Shown piece by piece: positions 44,769 to 54,271 of a stretch of DNA of 54,271 nt; the stretch's first letter is position 1; the number at the start of each line of letters is the position of its first letter. Source of the stretch: Penium margaritaceum. Its lineage: Eukaryota > Streptophyta > Zygnematophyceae > Desmidiales > Peniaceae. The stretch lies in NCBI GenBank assembly GCA_023375785.1, contig SZWC01006786.1, positions 6,887 to 61,157 of the forward strand, written 5' to 3'. Below the pieces are notes generated by a model. The model saw only the letters and a list, made by a program, of their open reading frames with translations. It was not told where the DNA came from and made no database searches. Made by a program: the position numbers and the translations under genes.

Positions 44769-45113
44769 TCACATAGGAATGTCATACGCACGTGCAAAGC
44801 ATGCACCATCGATGAATTCCTCAACTGCATCGTAGAATATGTCACTCATGGGATAAATGACTTCCCCCGTTGAATTTACATCTTCTTCAATGGTGTCTCT
44901 TATTGCCTTGCCTTTATGGCACGAGCACATGAACATCTTAATGATGTGTACTGGATTTTTGCCGGCCCATATCTTTAAAACCGAGTACATTGAACTGACG
45001 CCAAGTATGAAACAAGTCACAAACAAGAGCTTACAGTGTGATGGGCAATCCATGGCAAACGCTGAGTTGGTGTACTGTTTATGTTGGTTCAAGATAATGA
45101 GCAGAATTTCCAT
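44769..45113 (-). CDS. Hypothetical protein fragment, 114 codons, next to the MULE
   Basis: A minus-strand frame lying between the MULE relic and the 187-codon ORF. Its second half (residues 70-114) is acidic and protein-like (EEDVNSTGEVIYPMSD, AVEEFIDGACFARAYD). It could be a decayed exon or tail of the MULE-encoded product. Function unknown. Confidence 0.3.
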   Translation of the reverse strand: MEILLIILNQHKQYTNSAFAMDCPSHCKLLFVTCFILGVSSMYSVLKIWAGKNPVHIIKMFMCSCHKGKAIRDTIEEDVNSTGEVIYPMSDIFYDAVEEFIDGACFARAYDIPM

Positions 45114-45996
45114 GAATTGTAGGATGAATATTCCAAAAGTTTTTTCAAGGGAAATTATGATTGAATATCAAATTTTTGCATTACATCACATAAACATGAG
45201 AAACACCACTAGAAAGACCCACACTGTCTAATGAGCTCCACTCACCAAGGTTCCACAAACTGATGGCCACCGGTTATTTGGCTTGCCCTCTCTACTTGGT
45301 GTCTTTCTCTTCACAAGTTCTTGGGGCCAAAATGATGCAAGGCCTTGTGAAGTCCCACTCCCTTGTCCTGCATGGCATGCGCAGATGACATAAAACTATT
45401 AGACAATGCATTATAGTACATTGGAGTGTAAAACATGGAGAAAGAGAAAACTTTACGCACCATTCAGAAACCCCGTCATTCTCCTCCTTGTCATATAGTC
45501 CTCTAGGACATCATTCCAGTCACCATATGACATGCCCTTCGTGGCCAGCCGCTAGTGCGTGTAGTCAAGGGACTCTTGTCTGTTCCTCATGTACTCCTCT
45601 TCACTGATCTACTAGTAGGGTTCAGATTCCTCTGGCTCAGATTCCTCATCCAGGATAACGCAGTCTGGGCTTTAAACTTCCTCCTCTCCACTTTCATATG
45701 TTGGAATTTTTTTTGGGTTGTACTCGCGGTCGTTGTCGTCCGAGATGTTGATTGTCTCCTACTGCACACCGAGAGCAAGCATTTCTACTTTGCTTGTACT
45801 GTCTATGGGTCCTACTCATGTTGTTGCTACTACAGCTGTTGTTGCAGCTTGTGTTACGTCTGCCTCTACCTGGGTACCACTTGTGGAATCGTGCCCGGAA
45901 TATGCCTCTGCACGCACTGCTCCTTCCGATTTCTTTAACTGCTTTTGCAACGCTACTTCTGTTGCTATCACTATTGGTGCTACTACCGCTAGGTTG

Positions 45997-46043
45997 GTGC
46001 ACTTGGATATGGTGTGGCCCCTCAAGCCACATCGTGGGCAGAT
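45997..46043 (-). other. CCHC zinc knuckle of the MULE relic
   Basis: CPRCGLRGHTISKC fits C-x2-C-x4-H-x4-C exactly. Zinc knuckles after the SWIM finger are known in plant MULE transposases and probably bind nucleic acid. Confidence 0.8.
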
Positions 46044-46270
46044 GTTGTTTGGCTTCCGGGTTCATTGGGATCCAACCGCTTGCTCTATGGCCTTCCATAC
46101 CCACGTCGTGGACCCAACGGCGTCTAGATGACCCCCTCCAATGGATTTAGCGTGGCTGGGTCCACACTTGGCATCAACTTGTTGTAGGTGCACCAGAACG
46201 CCATCTTCGTTAGGCTGATGTAACACAGTAGCTCTGGCGGTTGCCCCTCAGTGCGTAGCACTGCATAGGC

Positions 46271-46315
46271 GTGGACACAAGGCTGTCCAAAATCTTTCCA
46301 TTGCCCACAAGTGCA
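46271..46315 (-). other. SWIM zinc-finger motif of the MULE transposase
   Basis: C-x-C-x9-C-x-H is intact (Cys8, Cys10, Cys20, His22 of the frame 46336-46124). SWIM fingers near the C-terminus are characteristic of MULE and FAR1/FHY3-type transposases. Confidence 0.85.
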
Positions 46316-47835
46316 CGAATGTTGGGCGATGGCCACATGCTGAACATTAGTGTTGGGCGCGTGGCCATAGCCATCTTGGGCCCCTCCTTTGTTACGTCAT
46401 AACCGTTGCACAACACGGATGCGTTCAGCAGACGGACCTCTAGATTTGGTGCTTCGCCCTTGCACAATTTGGCCTCTTTTTTGCGTTCAGCCATCATGCG
46501 CTATGGCCACACAAAGATGGAGACAAAGTAGTAGAAGGGGTACAATATCTGTACTTCTAGGATGCGCGCATTGAGAGACTGAGAGGCGTTTGACGTTGTG
46601 TATCCATTTCATGTAATTGGGCAGTAGACACGTGGCCACCGCTCTAGCAAAATGTTTCCCACTCCTCGACTGCCAAATAAGTAAAGTGCAGAGTGCGGGG
46701 AGCACTGCCTCATAATTTCCTCACACTGCCAAAACGTAGCGTGGGTTAACGTGTGGGCCAGACGCCAGTACCAAAAGCCAGCGCGCTTGCCGTACCATTG
46801 CTGCACATTCTGCCAAAGGTGCCACACACAGTAAGTGTGTGTGTGGCACCCGACAGCTTGGTACCCATTGCATTCATGAGCCCTTTCTCTTGACCGCTAA
46901 TGACTACAGTACCCTACTCTACTACGGTCACGAAGGCGATGGCGAGCTGGAAGCAAAACCAAGTCCAATGTCCCTCGTTTTCTATGGGCACCAGTCCCCA
47001 TGTTATAGGCATTGTGTGATTGTTGGTATTGAAATGCTACTCCAACAGCAACGTTTGTTTGTGGCCGTTTTTCAAGAAATACCTGTCCATCGTTACGATG
47101 TGACGGGAGGGTTGGAAGTCGAGGACAATCACGCCTGGGGCCACAAAAGCCATGTAGAAAACGCTGCCCTTTGATGCCTTAGTCATAGCGTGTGCGTTGC
47201 GGTCTAGTTTCATGAGCTGCAAGCAGCCAAAAACAACATGGCGTCTGGCTATTCAAGGATGCAAAAATCCAAGGGGAAGAGCAAGGACAACTACAAAGTA
47301 CATACCTCCTGCGTATACGTCGGGAACAAAAACCATGACATGGTTTGAGACCCAAGTAGCTTCACTTGTGCCGCTATCTTTGCCCGGTACACGATGCCCC
47401 GGTCCACTTCCTTGCTGGTCGCCTTCTTAACCATGGCCTCAAGACTAGTCTGCATCCGTACATCCGCACAAGGACTTTTTGCAAGGTGGCAGTGATGTGC
47501 TGAGACACCCACTTCACAGTCTTTGCCGGATCTCCATGGTCGCATCCAACACCTGGCACACATTCATGGTCGTTCTTCCACTCGGACACCTTCACCAACC
47601 CACTTTGCGTACAAATGAGGACATGCAAAATCCAGGAACAGTCCTTGTCTTTGAGGTGGGAACAATGAGCTGTGAACCTCGTTGGCTCACTCCGCAACCA
47701 ACACATGGTCATGCGGTTCTTGATGAGGTAGTCGTCCACGACCCGACGACACTCGACCATGTCTTTAAACTCCATCCCGCCCAGGAAGGCGCCATGGACC
47801 TTTGTGCAATTTTGGTGCTTTTTTTCCCGGCTCAT

Positions 47836-49390
47836 TGTCGGATGACACTACCCCGAAAAAAAAAAAAGAGGCAACATACCAAGGTAAGAGTGATAGATCA
47901 TCCACCACGAGCAGGTTGCAAAATAAGTTTAGCAAGACAAGCCAACGCATGATGACGAGGTAGTGTACGGTGCCGAGGCATATAGGGCGGTACCGTGACG
48001 GGCAGTGCTAGGTCAAACTCGTTGCCTCCGACAGAAGGGAGGGGGATGGACACAAGCATGCCAACTTCTATACGACATACGTTACAACTGAACGGATTAA
48101 TGCCTGGCTGTCTGTGTTTTACACCGATTCATCCATCGAACATTCCGCATATACCAAAGAAGACACGCATATGCCAGCTGGAGGCGCCATGATCTGTTCT
48201 ATGTAGTGCATGCAACGTGGGAGAAGTCGAGGTGGTGGATGTCCCAAATAATGAGGACCAATGTAAGACATGAAACTATGCCCCTTGAGATAATACTTCA
48301 AAAACACGTACCTATTTGATTATGCAAAATATTTTCCATAATATATGTCCGTTAGCAATGTACGACTCCACTCTGACAACCTACTACGTAATTACATCTA
48401 TAAAGATGACATCACACTTTCGAGAAATGTCAACCATGTTTTTAATCTGTGTGGACTCACGAAAAAAGTAAAGATACCGTTTCCATTGTTTTAAAAAAGA
48501 AACGACATGCCCGTATGTCTTTGGTTTTTTTAAGGGCCAGGGTACGCCATGAGCAGCCGAGGTATTCATGGGTATGCCGAATCTATAATTTAGTACGCCG
48601 GGTTAAATTTTCAACCCATGGGTAAGCCAGCTTAATAGTGCACGCGGTGCGGGTATCCAAGCTATTTGACCCCTTTTGAAATGGGTGTATGTTCCCTTGG
48701 TTAGGGCAGCATATTTTCGTTTTGCTTTATGAAGAGTGCTCCATTACTGCATTCATTCATTGTTTTTGGACGAGATTTGCTCTTGAAAGCGGTGGTTACC
48801 ACACTCTAGGCGAAAGCTGGAGGGTGAATGACTGGTTCATAGAGTATGACACTTCCGCTGCCTCTGGACAAGCCTGCACGAAACATGAAAATGATGACCA
48901 TGCAAATCCGTTCTCCCTGTCAGGTACACCCTTCTTTACAGTTCCCACCCTGTTCAAATGGAAGGACAGTGGCACAGCGCATCTCCTTGGCTTTCCACGG
49001 AGGGGAAGCACGTTGAACGCCTCGAGGCAGGGCGTTGACAAAAGATCAACCGCATGTGTGGCGCAATAGCGGTCGTGGCGAATCACGTCGATTCACCTGC
49101 TGCGGACCCTGCATTCACCCCTAGATCTACCACCTTGAATCCTCTTGGAAGTGACACTGTTACGAACGGTTGCTGTTATGCACCGCCTCAGAACGGTCTC
49201 GTCCACGTTTTTCTCGTTCGATTTTCTAACCCTTGAGACTGGGTGAGGCTGGGTGTCTCGTAGACTCTCCACGTGTAATGTAGAACTGCCGCAGCGGTTG
49301 CAAAACATCGATGAACTTTGTCATAAGGCAGGTGCGGCTGCTGTGACATTCAGACGCGATCCACATGATGGGATTTCTGCAGTCTCGCGG
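47836..49390. other. Unassigned stretch upstream of the MULE relic
   Basis: Should contain the MULE 5' end and terminal inverted repeat, but I could not identify them. A 126-codon plus frame (48689-49069) overlaps a 96-codon minus frame; neither has a motif. A poly-A run at 47858-47869 lies just 5' of the transposase frame. Confidence 0.35.
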
Positions 49391-49790
49391 GCGTTCTCAA
49401 GCAAAGCTATCGATGAATAATTGCTGCCGGCGGCCAATCATGCAATCGCGAGCAAAGCATCGGCCTGGCTGCATGAGCACATGGCCATCGTCCCGAACTG
49501 CCACAGCTGGCATGCACTTGCTCACCTGGGAGACGACGCTCCGAGGTTGCTTGTTGCTGGTTTTCAGGCAGATCCGTCTGCCAATTGGATGGGGGCAAAA
49601 GTTCTTAAGAACTAGCATCCTGAGGGTGTCCACACTCCTTGCCTCCGTATCCTCAAGGCCTTTACGCAGAGCTAGGCTTGTGTCTGACCCCTGGCTGCTT
49701 CTTCACAGCTACATCTTTCAACCGGAAGGAAAACCGTCGGCCTGAAGCGGATATGGCGAGCAGGACCCAGCCTCCCTCTCCTCCCAGCTA
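49391..49790. other. Possible exon, strand undecided
   Basis: Both strands have protein-like open frames (plus 49421-49615; minus 49397-49633). The minus frame continues to the right through one stop. Composition changes here from AT-rich to ~55% GC, as in the gene region further right. I cannot choose a strand or family. Confidence 0.25.
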
Positions 49791-49799
49791 ACGGAACCT

Positions 49800-50660
49800 C
49801 TCACCTCTGACCTGGCCGCTGCTGCTGCCTCCTCCTCCTCCTCCTCTTCCTCCTCCTCCTCCTCCTCCAGGTTGTCCTCCACGACCTTGTCCTCTTCCTG
49901 CTGCTGCTGCACTTGCTGCTGCTGCTACTGCTGCTGCTCCTGTTGCCCTTGCTAGTACTGCTCCTGCTGCTGCTGCTGCAGTCACCGCTGCCACTGCCGC
50001 TGGTGCCGCCATCACTGGTTGCTTGCAACACCTTGTCTTGTCCACTTTGTCTGAAAGGTAGGTAGGTCATCCCCAGCTTGTGCTTCACCGCACGCTTTGG
50101 GAAAGTCTCCATCGCGCACTCCTTCACTCCGCCATGCCGATGGCTCTGCCTTTTTGCTCAAGTTTTGCAACGCTTCTCTTCTCTTCTCTTCTGGCCTTGT
50201 CCTCCACAATTAGTGCAGGCTCTGGTGTGCCACAGACTGGGGAGGTCGTGGAGGAGACGGACTGGTGGTGTGGAGCAAGGCCATGGTAGCAGCAGCAGCA
50301 GTGGCGGCGGCGGTGGCGGCAGCAGCAGCAGGGTGGAGACCTCCTGCAGCAGCTCACGCACACATGTGTGCGGTGCTGGTAGCCCTGCCTCCCCAACTGC
50401 CACTGCAAAAGTAGATGGATCGTCCTTGGACGACGTGAGTGTGGGTGCTGATGTGTCTACTTTGTTTCTTCTTCTCATCTGTCCTCTTCTCGGCCCTGCT
50501 TCTTCCCTCCTCTTCCCCCTCCAGCACGTCAACCTCCTTTTCCTCCTTCACCTCCTTCACCTCCTCCTCCTCCTCCTCCTCCTCCTCCTCCTCCTCCTCC
50601 TCCTCCTCCTCCTCCTCCTCCTCCTCCTCCTCCTCCTCCTCCTCCTCTTTCTCCTTCTCA
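49800..50660 (+). repeat. TCC/TGC trinucleotide arrays upstream of the gene
   Basis: Three clusters: TCC and TGC runs at 49825-50000, GCA/GCG runs at 50285-50335, and a nearly pure TCC array at about 50560-50650. The last would encode poly-Ser (plus) or poly-Glu (minus). It lies just upstream of the likely start codon at 50796 and is more likely 5' untranslated or promoter-proximal than coding. Confidence 0.85.
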
Positions 50661-50795
50661 GACTTCTCATATTCTGAATTCCGTTGCTCCTTGTCCGCGT
50701 CCTGCCTCCCCATCACCTGCCAGTCCCCTCTTCTTCCTCTGATCCACTCTGTGTGCCCCATAACATCTCCCACGCGACTGCTAACCTCTTGTTTT

Positions 50796-51897
50796 ATGGG
50801 AGAAAGGCAAGAGTTGGACAAGGTGCACGTCATGGATCCTACTGCCAACCTTCCGCCTTCACTGCAAGCCCTTCTCCAGGCCCAAATTCGCGCTTCAGTG
50901 GAACAGGCTCATTCACGGGCACCACCAAGCACAAGAACTGTTTGTTACCAACCTCCTCTTAACCGACAACCCTACATTGAACCACCCCTCTTCCAACCAC
51001 TCATTCTCCAGGGCAAAGCACCATACACTCAGCCACTATGCAATCAACCTCTCGGGCCCAGACGACCTCACATGGTGCTTATTCCCTCCCAGCTCTTGAG
51101 CACTCAACCACATCATATGCAACGACAAGTTCCAGCAGCTTGGGGTCCAGCAACCGAGGAACCACAATTCAACGAGTTTCAGCAACCCGCCCAGATCTCC
51201 CAACATTCTGCTGTTGAACATCTGCCTGAAGGCCGGGACACAGCCACCCCTGGGGCTAGCATCCCAGGCCCTGTTCAAGCCCTCCATACCCAACCAATCG
51301 ACAGTCATATTCCAGCACACTGTTGTACTCCCCTTCTGCACCATTCCCCTTGTGCAACTCAAAGCACTCCTCCACCACCCACAACAGAATGTCTATCATT
51401 CAGTCCACACCATCACCAGACACATGGACCTCCAAACCAAAGGGCTTTTGCCCAATCCCGTTTCGCATCTGGGCCTCTCAACCAGCTTGCCAACATCACA
51501 CCAGCCGGCCAGGAACTGGCCAGTCAACATTTCTTCCCGCAGGCCAGAGGCCCTAGGCCTTCTAGCCTCCAAACACCAGTGGGCCAGGTCCACACTCACT
51601 ATAGCAATGGCAGCAAAGTGAAGACCAGCAGCAGCAGATGTCACAACAGGAAGCTCCACACAGCAGCCAAGCTGTCACCTTGCGTGGGATGGTCAAAGAG
51701 ACTTGTGGACGCCTTTTTTCTTCACACACGCAGGAAGACATCACGCAAAAATGCCCCATCCGTATCCCCACCTCCAGATGGATCTGTCAATGAGGATCCT
51801 CTACTTCTGAAACTTCTGAATGCCAAGTCTGGAAGGAGCCAGTCAAAGGCGTATGACTGGAGCGGCATTCAGCATACAACCGCAACGGTCACTGAAA
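50796..51897 (+). CDS. Hypothetical disordered nuclear protein, exon 1
   Basis: ATG at 50796 is the first ATG after the TCC array in a frame open from about 50439 to 52046. Residues 1-367 are rich in Pro, Gln, His and Ser with few hydrophobic clusters, suggesting long disorder; NLPPSLQALLQAQIRASVEQ (residues ~17-36) is a predicted amphipathic helix, and residues ~305-330 are basic. I end the exon at 51897 because GTAAGG follows, a good donor site, and splicing to 53537 keeps the frame. If unspliced the frame stops at TGA 52044-52046 (416 residues). About forty Gln codons are all CAA or CAG. No family recognised; a transcriptional or chromatin regulator is a guess from composition. Confidence 0.5.
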
Positions 51898-53536
51898 GTA
51901 AGGAAGCACCCTGGAAGCACACTGAAGGCCAGAAGGTGGGGATTCTGGGCCACGGACCTTTGGTTCCTGGGTTGGGCACATACAATTATGAACATATGAG
52001 CTGTGGAATGACGGCAAGGTGGACGGATTGCAAGGCAGAAGTGTGAAGACAACTCGGATTGAATGCTTTGATGTGGAGGAAATGTGTAGCTGGCATTGGA
52101 TGCTCAGAAGGAAGGTCCTCTAAACGATAGTGCGGCTTGGGAATATCTCACATTTGGAGACCCTTACATCAACGCGAGATTGTGATTCCCGAGGCGCCTG
52201 TGTAGGCGACTCGGGAACTGCACTGCAACTGAGACTGCGACTTGATGGAGGGGCTCTAAATGAGCGTGCGACTCGGGAAATGTATCGTTTGGAGGACCTT
52301 ACTCAGAAGTAAGAGTGCATGTGCTATCAAGGCGAATTGAATGAAAACAATAACAATCTAGGACAAGTGTATAGGCTAAAAAGGCCTTCTTCGTAGAAAC
52401 TTCCCAACTCCGCCAAAAAACTTTGGGGAAAGCTTTGGGTTGTTCTGAAACTTGCCGTGCTGCTGTCTAAAGCAACTATGGCAAGCAACCTGATCGGATG
52501 CGCACTTGAAATCGAGCAGCATGACCGGCCTGAGGTCTGTGAGGTCAGTGACCTCATACTTGTGAGGTTGTCCCCCAACTTTGGATTGGGGGTTTTGGAT
52601 TCTTCCCTGTCTGCAAGGGAAAATCCAGAACAATCCAATCCATTCACTCTTTTTGTAGATTGTGGCCATGGCATGAAGGATGCTTTCAGCTTTTTCCCCC
52701 ATGTTGGAAGGGTTGGAACCCATGCCCTTGAGGGTGGGGGGGGGGGGGGGGAGGACACCTTCCAAGGGGTGCTCCACAGATACACCCGTACCTTGAGTGT
52801 TGCTTTCATCGTTTCTTACGGATGATTAGTAGTCACTGGAAGCCAAGTTGTGAGGTTAGAGCAATGTGCGCTCGCAGGGGAGAGCCACGAGGCCTTACTG
52901 GTTATGATCTGGCGTTGGCCAGAAAAGTGCAATTGTTGGCACTTGGACGTATGAGGGGCCTAAGTAACATCTTTTCGTACGAACGGGAGTTTGAATTGTC
53001 AATGGTGCAGTGGAGAATGGGGGGCATCCAACAGCCAGTGAGCGTCGTTGCTGTCACCCGCCTCTTGTTTGTTCGATGTTTCACACGTGCGTTCATTGAA
53101 CAAAGACAACCTGTGAAAAAGGTTGTTCGCGAAGTGAATCGACCAGGAAGTCAATGAAAAAGAAAAACCGTGCGTGCAGATTAGACCGACCAGACATTGG
53201 ATTTCTTGCAAGGTAAACTGCAAAGTTAGAAGACAAATACCTGAACTTGATCTCTGGGTTTCCTCAGGAGCAGCTACAATGTTGTCACGAAGTAGCAGAG
53301 GCAATCGTACTTGGTTGGGTTCCTGGCCCGCTGGCTTCTGGTCTGCCCACTTGTACAATTGTGCCAACTATTCGCACATTCTCCACTGATGGGTCAGTGG
53401 AGAGAGTACTTGATTCTTTTTATCACACATATTCATCTCCACTGTCACACGGAAAAAACACGTTGTCTCTTAGCTTCTGCAAGGAAGCCATCGTTTTGAT
53501 GTAGTGCTCCACTCCCTTGGATGGTTCTGGCTGCAG
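51898..53536 (+). other. Predicted GT-AG intron
   Basis: Begins GTAAGG and ends GGCTGCAG. The exon before ends after the first base of a codon and the exon after supplies the other two (A + GT = Ser), so the phase matches. The 1,639-bp interval has stops in all plus frames. It includes overlapping ORFs on both strands at 52327-52825, which may be an inserted repeat, and a run of 16 G at 52736-52751. Confidence 0.45.
52736..52751 (+). repeat. G16 homopolymer
   Basis: Sixteen consecutive G inside the predicted intron. It could form a G-quadruplex and is prone to sequencing and copying slippage. Confidence 0.9.
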
Positions 53537-54271
53537 GTTCCTCGGACGGCAAGCAGTCAAAATCTTCAACAATTTCCAGACAACCTCATGTGCAACACGT
53601 GAATCACCAACAGAAGGAACCAGGTTTGGGTAGGGGAGAAAGCAAACTTCTTGGAAAGATCAGTCCCGAAGGTGCTGTGAATGGAGCCATGCTGACTGCA
53701 TGTGGCAAGGGAGGCAAACGGGAGCTTGGGAATCTCTCGGAGGAGGGTGATGGGAGGCAGAAGATCAATGAAAGAGGTTCAAATGTGAAGACTATGGCTT
53801 GCAAGAGGAGCAGGGGACAAGAGCATGACCCCGCTTCTGATATTACAAAGAGGCACAGATCAAAGCACGACCCTCGACCAAAAAATGTATGTGAGTTACT
53901 TCAGCCTCCAAGAACAGTAACAGGATGCAGCAGGGAAATTCTCAGGCGAATTAACTTCCGGTTCTTGGCCAAGGCTGAGCCATATGAGATTGTGGACGAA
54001 CCACAAACATCCAGTGAAAGGCTGGAGAACTTCCCAGAAAAAGCGATGCAGCTTGACTTTGTAAGAAGCCCGAGTGGTGCACAAGCAGCCATTGGCATAC
54101 CGAGGTCATGCCATCCTCATGAGGAAAAACCGGAACTGGAACGTTCAGTAGAGGTAGTTCCACACAAATGGGAATCAGGCTCTCCCCGACGTTTCCCTCG
54201 TGGCGCGCGTCGGCTCTGCTCTCCTCTCCGTGGTGCGCGTCGACGCTCCCCCCGCCAGTTGCACGAGTTTC
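53537..54271 (+). CDS. Hypothetical disordered nuclear protein, exon 2, runs off the window
   Basis: The frame is open from 53500 (after TGA at 53497-53499) to the right edge, 245 codons inside the exon, with no stop. It encodes a hydrophilic protein: a Ser/Gln/His-rich start, Gly/Lys-rich middle, a bipartite-looking nuclear localisation region (KRSRGQ...TKRHRSKHDPRPK, about residues 456-484 of the spliced product), a better-ordered segment (SREILRRINFRFLAKAEPYE, ~500-519) and an Arg/Pro/Ser-rich tail at the edge. An in-frame ATG at 53521 offers an alternative start if the two exons belong to different genes. Twelve Gln codons are all CAA or CAG. Family unknown. Confidence 0.5.

Larger units (their letters stand above)
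45460..47835 (-). pseudogene. Mutator-like element (MULE) transposase, degenerate
   Basis: Minus-strand domains appear in MULE order. (1) MuDR-type N-terminal DNA-binding domain, 47835-47500: Gly-Phe-like start, YLIKNRMTMCWLRSE, then a C...C-W...H-x-C arrangement. (2) DDE region: MDRYFLKNGHKQTLL at ~47090 (first catalytic Asp), a TNNHTMPITW segment, ENEGHWTWF, then ISGQEKGLMNAM at ~46880, where the usual Asp of ISDRQKGL is Gly. (3) HLWQNVQQWYGK and TTSNASQSLNARIL at 46.8-46.55 kb. (4) SWIM finger CTCGQWKDFGQPCVH at 46315-46271. (5) zinc knuckle CPRCGLRGHTISKC at about 45999-46041, and an acidic tail to 45460. At least four frameshifts and several stops, plus the lost Asp, make it inactive. 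Terminal inverted repeats were not found. Confidence 0.85.

Noticed and set aside
26570..47835. Nuclear genetic code with UAG or UAR read as Gln
   Set aside because: TE relics suggest it, but the host-gene candidate has about fifty Gln codons that are all CAA/CAG with no in-frame TAR, the relics also carry frameshifts, and TGA stops occur in the gag-like and MULE relics. C-to-T decay is simpler. Kept as the alternative in the findings.
50439..50795. Poly-Ser N-terminus of the gene upstream of 50796
   Set aside because: The frame starts at GTG, not ATG, at 50439, and the poly-Ser is a TCC array with Leu or Glu alternatives in other frames. An internal ATG at 50451 exists, so coding is possible but less likely than ATG 50796.
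52327..52825. Additional exon of the gene (52457-52825 plus) or a minus-strand gene (52327-52809)
   Set aside because: Both strands look equally protein-like, no splice sites joining them in phase to the flanking exons were convincing, and the direct 51897-53537 join already works.

Overview
The window looks like gene-poor nuclear DNA of a plant-lineage eukaryote (a large-genome land plant or a charophyte alga; the sequence does not settle which). The evidence is Ty1/copia and Mutator-like (MULE) remains, primer binding sites matching the 3' end of plant initiator Met-tRNA, abundant microsatellites, AT-rich spacers, and two single-N joins with duplicated flanks typical of a draft assembly. 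I saw no bacterial operons, rRNA, tRNA or CRISPR array.

Layout. 1-470: microsatellite, then a GC-rich block of hairpins. 551-2395: start of a plus-strand LTR element (TATA box, primer binding site, gag-like ORF). 2332-8930: nested retroelement debris, mainly a minus-strand element with a ~1 kb LTR candidate, two tandem primer binding sites and a decayed Gln-rich gag-like frame. 8927-9480: hexanucleotide microsatellites. 10.8-11.6 kb: a foldback (inverted repeat) element. 11.9-12.7 kb: the second assembly join. 16.1-24.0 kb: almost 8 kb of purine-rich plus strand, containing a composite satellite at 17.4-19.75 kb. 26.5-31.75 kb: a minus-strand copia pseudogene running gag zinc knuckle, integrase, reverse transcriptase, RNase H. 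31.75-43.6 kb: AT-rich spacer with a plus-strand copia relic and a degenerate gene-like array of 75-bp (25-codon) repeats at 40.5-41.65 kb. 43.7-47.9 kb: minus-strand MULE pseudogene (DNA-binding domain, DDE region, SWIM finger, zinc knuckle) with two further ORFs beyond its C-terminal end. 50.8-54.27 kb: the only good host-gene candidate, a two-exon gene with a phase-matched GT-AG intron that runs off the right edge and encodes a disordered, probably nuclear protein.

How it fits together. Nearly everything recognisable is a dead transposable element. The most informative pattern is how they died. In the copia frame every stop I located is TAG, two of them at positions where the family usually has Gln; in the gag-like frame stops are mainly TAG/TAA among Gln codons, with a few TGA. 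This points to C-to-T decay of CAG/CAA/CGA codons, as expected under plant-type CHG and CG cytosine methylation. A reassigned UAR=Gln code is the alternative, but the host-gene candidate uses only CAA/CAG for Gln and has no in-frame stops, which argues for the standard code.
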